From NCBI RefSeq assembly GCF_014529535.1, contig NW_023503616.1:1426001-1490000 (forward strand): a stretch of 64,000 nucleotides of DNA. The letters are read 5' to 3'. The notes under the pieces were generated by a model. The model ran no database searches. It was not told where the DNA came from and was given only the letters and a program-made list of their open reading frames with translations. The stretch comes from Bradysia coprophila. Taxonomy: Eukaryota; Arthropoda; Insecta; Diptera; Sciaridae. This document shows positions 61,132 through 64,000 of the stretch, piece after piece (the stretch's first letter is position 1; each line of letters opens with the position of its first letter). The position numbers and the translations under genes are program-made.

Positions 61132-61189
61132 ATTTCATATGGAGTAGGATCCTCGAGCGACAGCGAGAATCCTACTCCATATGAAATAC
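61132..61189. mobile_element. Perfect 20-bp hairpin with GC-rich tip
   Basis: The arms TATTTCATATGGAGTAGGAT (61,132-61,151) and their exact reverse complement (61,170-61,189) enclose an 18-nt loop CCTCGAGCGACAGCGAGA. It abuts the MITE copy ending at 61,125. Confidence 0.7.
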
Positions 61190-62069
61190 AATGCTTTATT
61201 GCATGAGCGAAAACGAGACAACAACATATGACTGTTTTGACAGCAAACTATTAATGTATGAATTAGCGCTCTAGATAAGTAATTTTTCGGGTAATCACAC
61301 CGCGAATGCAATAAATGAAATATGAAAATATAGATTGTGGCTATCTCTTAAAACTGTAACATATGGCCACTACTAACATTGAAGGAAGTTCGTTGCAAGA
61401 ATAGGTAAAATTTTGATAAGTTTTCTTTTGTCATTTCGTTCAGAGTGAATCTTCGGTTTATGGTCAAATTTCGTAAATTTAAGTTTTTGTCGCTACCATT
61501 AAGGCGCAACAGTAAAGCGAGAGTGTAATGAGTTCAATATTATTTTACTTAAGTTATAACGTAATGCGTAGACGTAATTCGTTTTGTACATAAAATTTTT
61601 TGTATTGCATTGTAGGTTGCAAGCGAACAATTTTTTTTATTTATTTAAGGGGACTTGAAAATATTTTTTTATTTTTGGATTTCGGAAGGACAATAGTTTA
61701 TTTATAACATGAAAATACAATTAATTTTGCAATTCATTTGTGATAAAAAGAAAACGAAAAAAACAAAAAATTGGTTTTGTGTATTTGTTTATAAAATAAT
61801 TATAAAAAATATTTAAGAGTATGGCCTTTTATTTTGAGTACCACAATTGTGCTACAGCGTGAAGTACCGCTACGAAAAATTTCAGACAAAAGATTTTCCG
61901 AAACAACTTATTGACATTTCATACATAGGCAACGCCAAGTCGTTAAATTTATCTTTTTCACATTGTTCATTTGCACTATGACTATGGGGAAAGCCTAATG
62001 CCCAAAAAATGTTTAAAATTCTTGTGAGAACATCCAAATATTTAAAGCGAGCAAACGTTTTAACACAAT

Positions 62070-62428
62070 TTACAGCAGGTGATGGACATGGCCGGCCATG
62101 GTATCATTTTATAGCTGAGATCATGTAGATGTGGCAACATGGGTTTTATTTGGTTACTACGTGTCTCAGCTTTCCGATGATATCAAGTATACGTGATGAG
62201 AGAAATGGTGAATGTACTTCGCAAGTGAAAATGTGTTATACATGCTTGGTATCATTGGAAATCTGAGGCACGTAGTAACGAGGAGAGAAAATGTTTTCAT
62301 GGCACCCCTAGAATTTCCAAGATGTATACTAACTTTTCCATTTTTTCAAACTCGAATATAGCCGATGTTGCTCCTTAACTACATGACTTCAGCTATCCAG
62401 CGGTACCATGTCCATCAACTGCCGTGAT
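62070..62428. mobile_element. Nested foldback element
   Basis: Outer arms GCAGGTGATGGACATGGCCG and, reversed, CGGCAGTTGATGGACATGGT. Inner arms GGTTACTACGTGTCTCAGCT at about 62,150 pair with a complement ending near 62,281. No coding capacity. Confidence 0.65.
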
Positions 62429-62479
62429 TGAAATTTTTGTTCTCTTTAAATATTTAGATGTCTTTATCAGGTCACAGAA

Positions 62480-62610
62480 GAACTTTAAAAGAAAAATTTT
62501 GATGCTGGTTATGAAGTCTTAGCATCGAGGCCTCCAAGTACATACATACCAAATAAGCTTCAGGAAAAATACGTCCGATTTTGACAGGATGTTTTTCTAT
62601 ATATTTGTAG
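62480..62610. mobile_element. Diverged arm-end of the 36.5-kb palindrome family
   Basis: AAATACGTCCGATTTTGACA and AGGATGTTTTTCTATAT match AATGCGTCCGATTTCGGTAG and ACTGTTTTTC near 37,470-37,498, with a related GTAC..ACATA block before them. Confidence 0.45.
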
Positions 62611-62821
62611 TTCAGGCCCACCGAATAACATCTCCGTATTAATTGCAGTCGACAGTGATCGATGGGAAGAAAACTCATTCTTTGAAAGACTTGACAGATA
62701 CCAATTCACATATGCTCAATAGCAGCAGAAAAATTACCCAGGTCAAAAAGTTATGTAACGGGCGGATATCATCTGGTATCGTTAACGATTTCATGAATCA
62801 ACGACAAGGTCTGACAAAAGT

Positions 62822-63241
62822 GACGGGATGGCTCAGTGGTTACGTACTAGCCTTCCACCAAAATGATCCGGGTTCGATTCCCGTGACAGACAAATTCCGC
62901 ATGGAATTTTTCTAGCGATTATATCGCATTGGTAACGTCCTTAGTTCACTCAAGCTTCATAATTTGGGTAGTTGCGGTGTGTATGGTGGCTGCAACGATG
63001 TACACACAGAATGAATCGTATGACGTAACCCAAATACGATGAATTTGTGTACATATGTCTAGCCTACATTAAGGCGAGATATCAATTTCGCACCTAACTT
63101 TCCTCAGAGAGTAATTACATACTTCGAGGCGTGGTTCGGAAGTCACGTAAAGCCGGTGGTCCAGACTGAACTTGTAATTGGCTGTAAAAGGCTGTTAGAA
63201 CGGTCTCAAAACCAACAAATAAAAAAAAAAATAAAAAAAAA
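62822..63241 (+). mobile_element. tRNA-derived SINE with A-rich tail
   Basis: The head has an A box (TGGCTCAGTGGT) and a B box (GGTTCGATTCC), spaced as in a tRNA, but the acceptor and anticodon stems do not fold. A 350-bp unrelated body follows, with the block CACGTAAAGCCGGTGGTCCA near its 3' end. The tail is A-rich (AAATAAAAAAAAAA). Pol III transcription from the internal promoter is expected for the class. No target duplication found. Confidence 0.75.
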
Positions 63242-64000
63242 TACGATCTTATACAACAAAAACCACGTTAATCTCTTGAAAATGGTTCCATCAAATGAAG
63301 TTATAGATTCGAAATTATATCTGCTGATGAAAGGCTGAAAAGACGATTATGAAAAGGACAGATCTGGTAGCTGATGCTCATAAAAGAAAATACATTTCGG
63401 TTATTTTGAAATATTCTTTTTTATTTTGTAATTGATGTAAGTATTTTTGTTTTATTGAAAGCTCCTTTAGAGTACATTATCAAACACTTCGTGCTTTTAA
63501 ATTTTATGTATTAACATGACTTAGATAAACATTTTTTTTTTTCGTTACTTTGTCTCGTCATTCTTAAACTTTCAAACATTTACGTTATGTTGTTTTTTTC
63601 TTCTTTATTTTTAAATTCAGTTGAAAACTTATATAAAATAAGGAATTATTACTTTGGAAGATAAATATATTTTACAATTTCATTTCAGACAAATGATCGG
63701 TGACAATACTCGTCGAGTATTGCCTTAAGTTTTTAAATTTTGGAAATATATTTTTCATTTTGTTTTTTACATTTTCTATTGATTGTTTTAATTATTCATT
63801 TTTAACAAATAAATATCTCTGCTTAATAAACATACTCGTTATGGTCAAGTATCTGTATCCAGAACAATTTTTTTTAAAAACAAAATGATAACATTATTAT
63901 AACACAATTACACCGCTTTTTCCATTAAAATTTATATTTTCCGATTACCGATATTCATCACTTTTAGCTACGAAATCATTTTTACTAGTCACAGAGAATC

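Larger units (their letters stand above)
60316..64000. other. Downstream flank of the CD36-family gene, repeat-rich
   Basis: AATAAA at 60,609 is a possible poly(A) signal for the CD36-family gene. The rest holds two TTAA-MITE copies, a hairpin, a foldback element and a SINE, all listed. An acceptor-like TTTCATTTCAG at about 63,690 is not followed by a usable frame. No gene supported. Confidence 0.5.

Noticed and set aside
62820-62895. Functional tRNA gene
   Set aside because: Anticodon and acceptor stems do not fold; the body and A-rich tail mark a SINE.
63690-63730. Exon of a downstream gene after TTTCATTTCAG
   Set aside because: The frame closes within a few codons and no donor follows.
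1-64000. CRISPR array, bacterial operon or phage signature
   Set aside because: No spaced direct repeats, no Shine-Dalgarno pattern; intron-containing animal genes throughout.

Overview
This is AT-rich animal nuclear DNA. Genes are split by short GT-AG introns, start codons sit in CAAAATG-like contexts, and the proteins are insect-like. A microcephalin gene, a CD36-family receptor, a plant-cell-wall GH28 enzyme and many short palindromic transposons together suggest a lower dipteran, possibly a fungus gnat or gall midge (Sciaroidea). The species-level guess is inference. No sequence search was run. All exon structures were built by hand from reading-frame continuity and splice signals.

Positions 1-19,000 are gene-rich. 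In order they hold: the 5' part of a secreted GH28 (polygalacturonase-like) gene (minus); NSMCE2/Mms21, the SUMO ligase of the SMC5/6 complex (minus, five exons); POLR3K/RPC10 (plus); YRDC, the threonylcarbamoyl-AMP synthase for tRNA t6A (plus, starting 25 nt after the POLR3K stop); MCPH1/microcephalin (minus, nine exons, three BRCT domains); and an aldo-keto reductase (plus, four exons). NSMCE2 and POLR3K are divergent over about 0.5 kb. YRDC and MCPH1 converge. Two genome-maintenance genes (NSMCE2, MCPH1) flank two tRNA-related housekeeping genes (POLR3K, YRDC). A young non-autonomous LTR retrotransposon with identical LTRs lies between MCPH1 and the reductase gene.

Positions 19,000-28,000 hold one cysteine-rich secreted orphan protein, one decayed coding fragment, and foldback elements. 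Positions 28,139-60,315 are read as one CD36/SCARB-family gene. Its 40-nt first coding exon is separated from the rest by a 25-kb intron, which is filled with short non-autonomous transposons. These include a TTAA-flanked MITE family (more than ten copies), long and short palindromes, and nested insertions. The most striking is a 950-bp near-perfect palindrome at 36,562-37,511. Positions 60,316-64,000 hold more MITEs, foldback elements and a tRNA-derived SINE, but no gene I can support.
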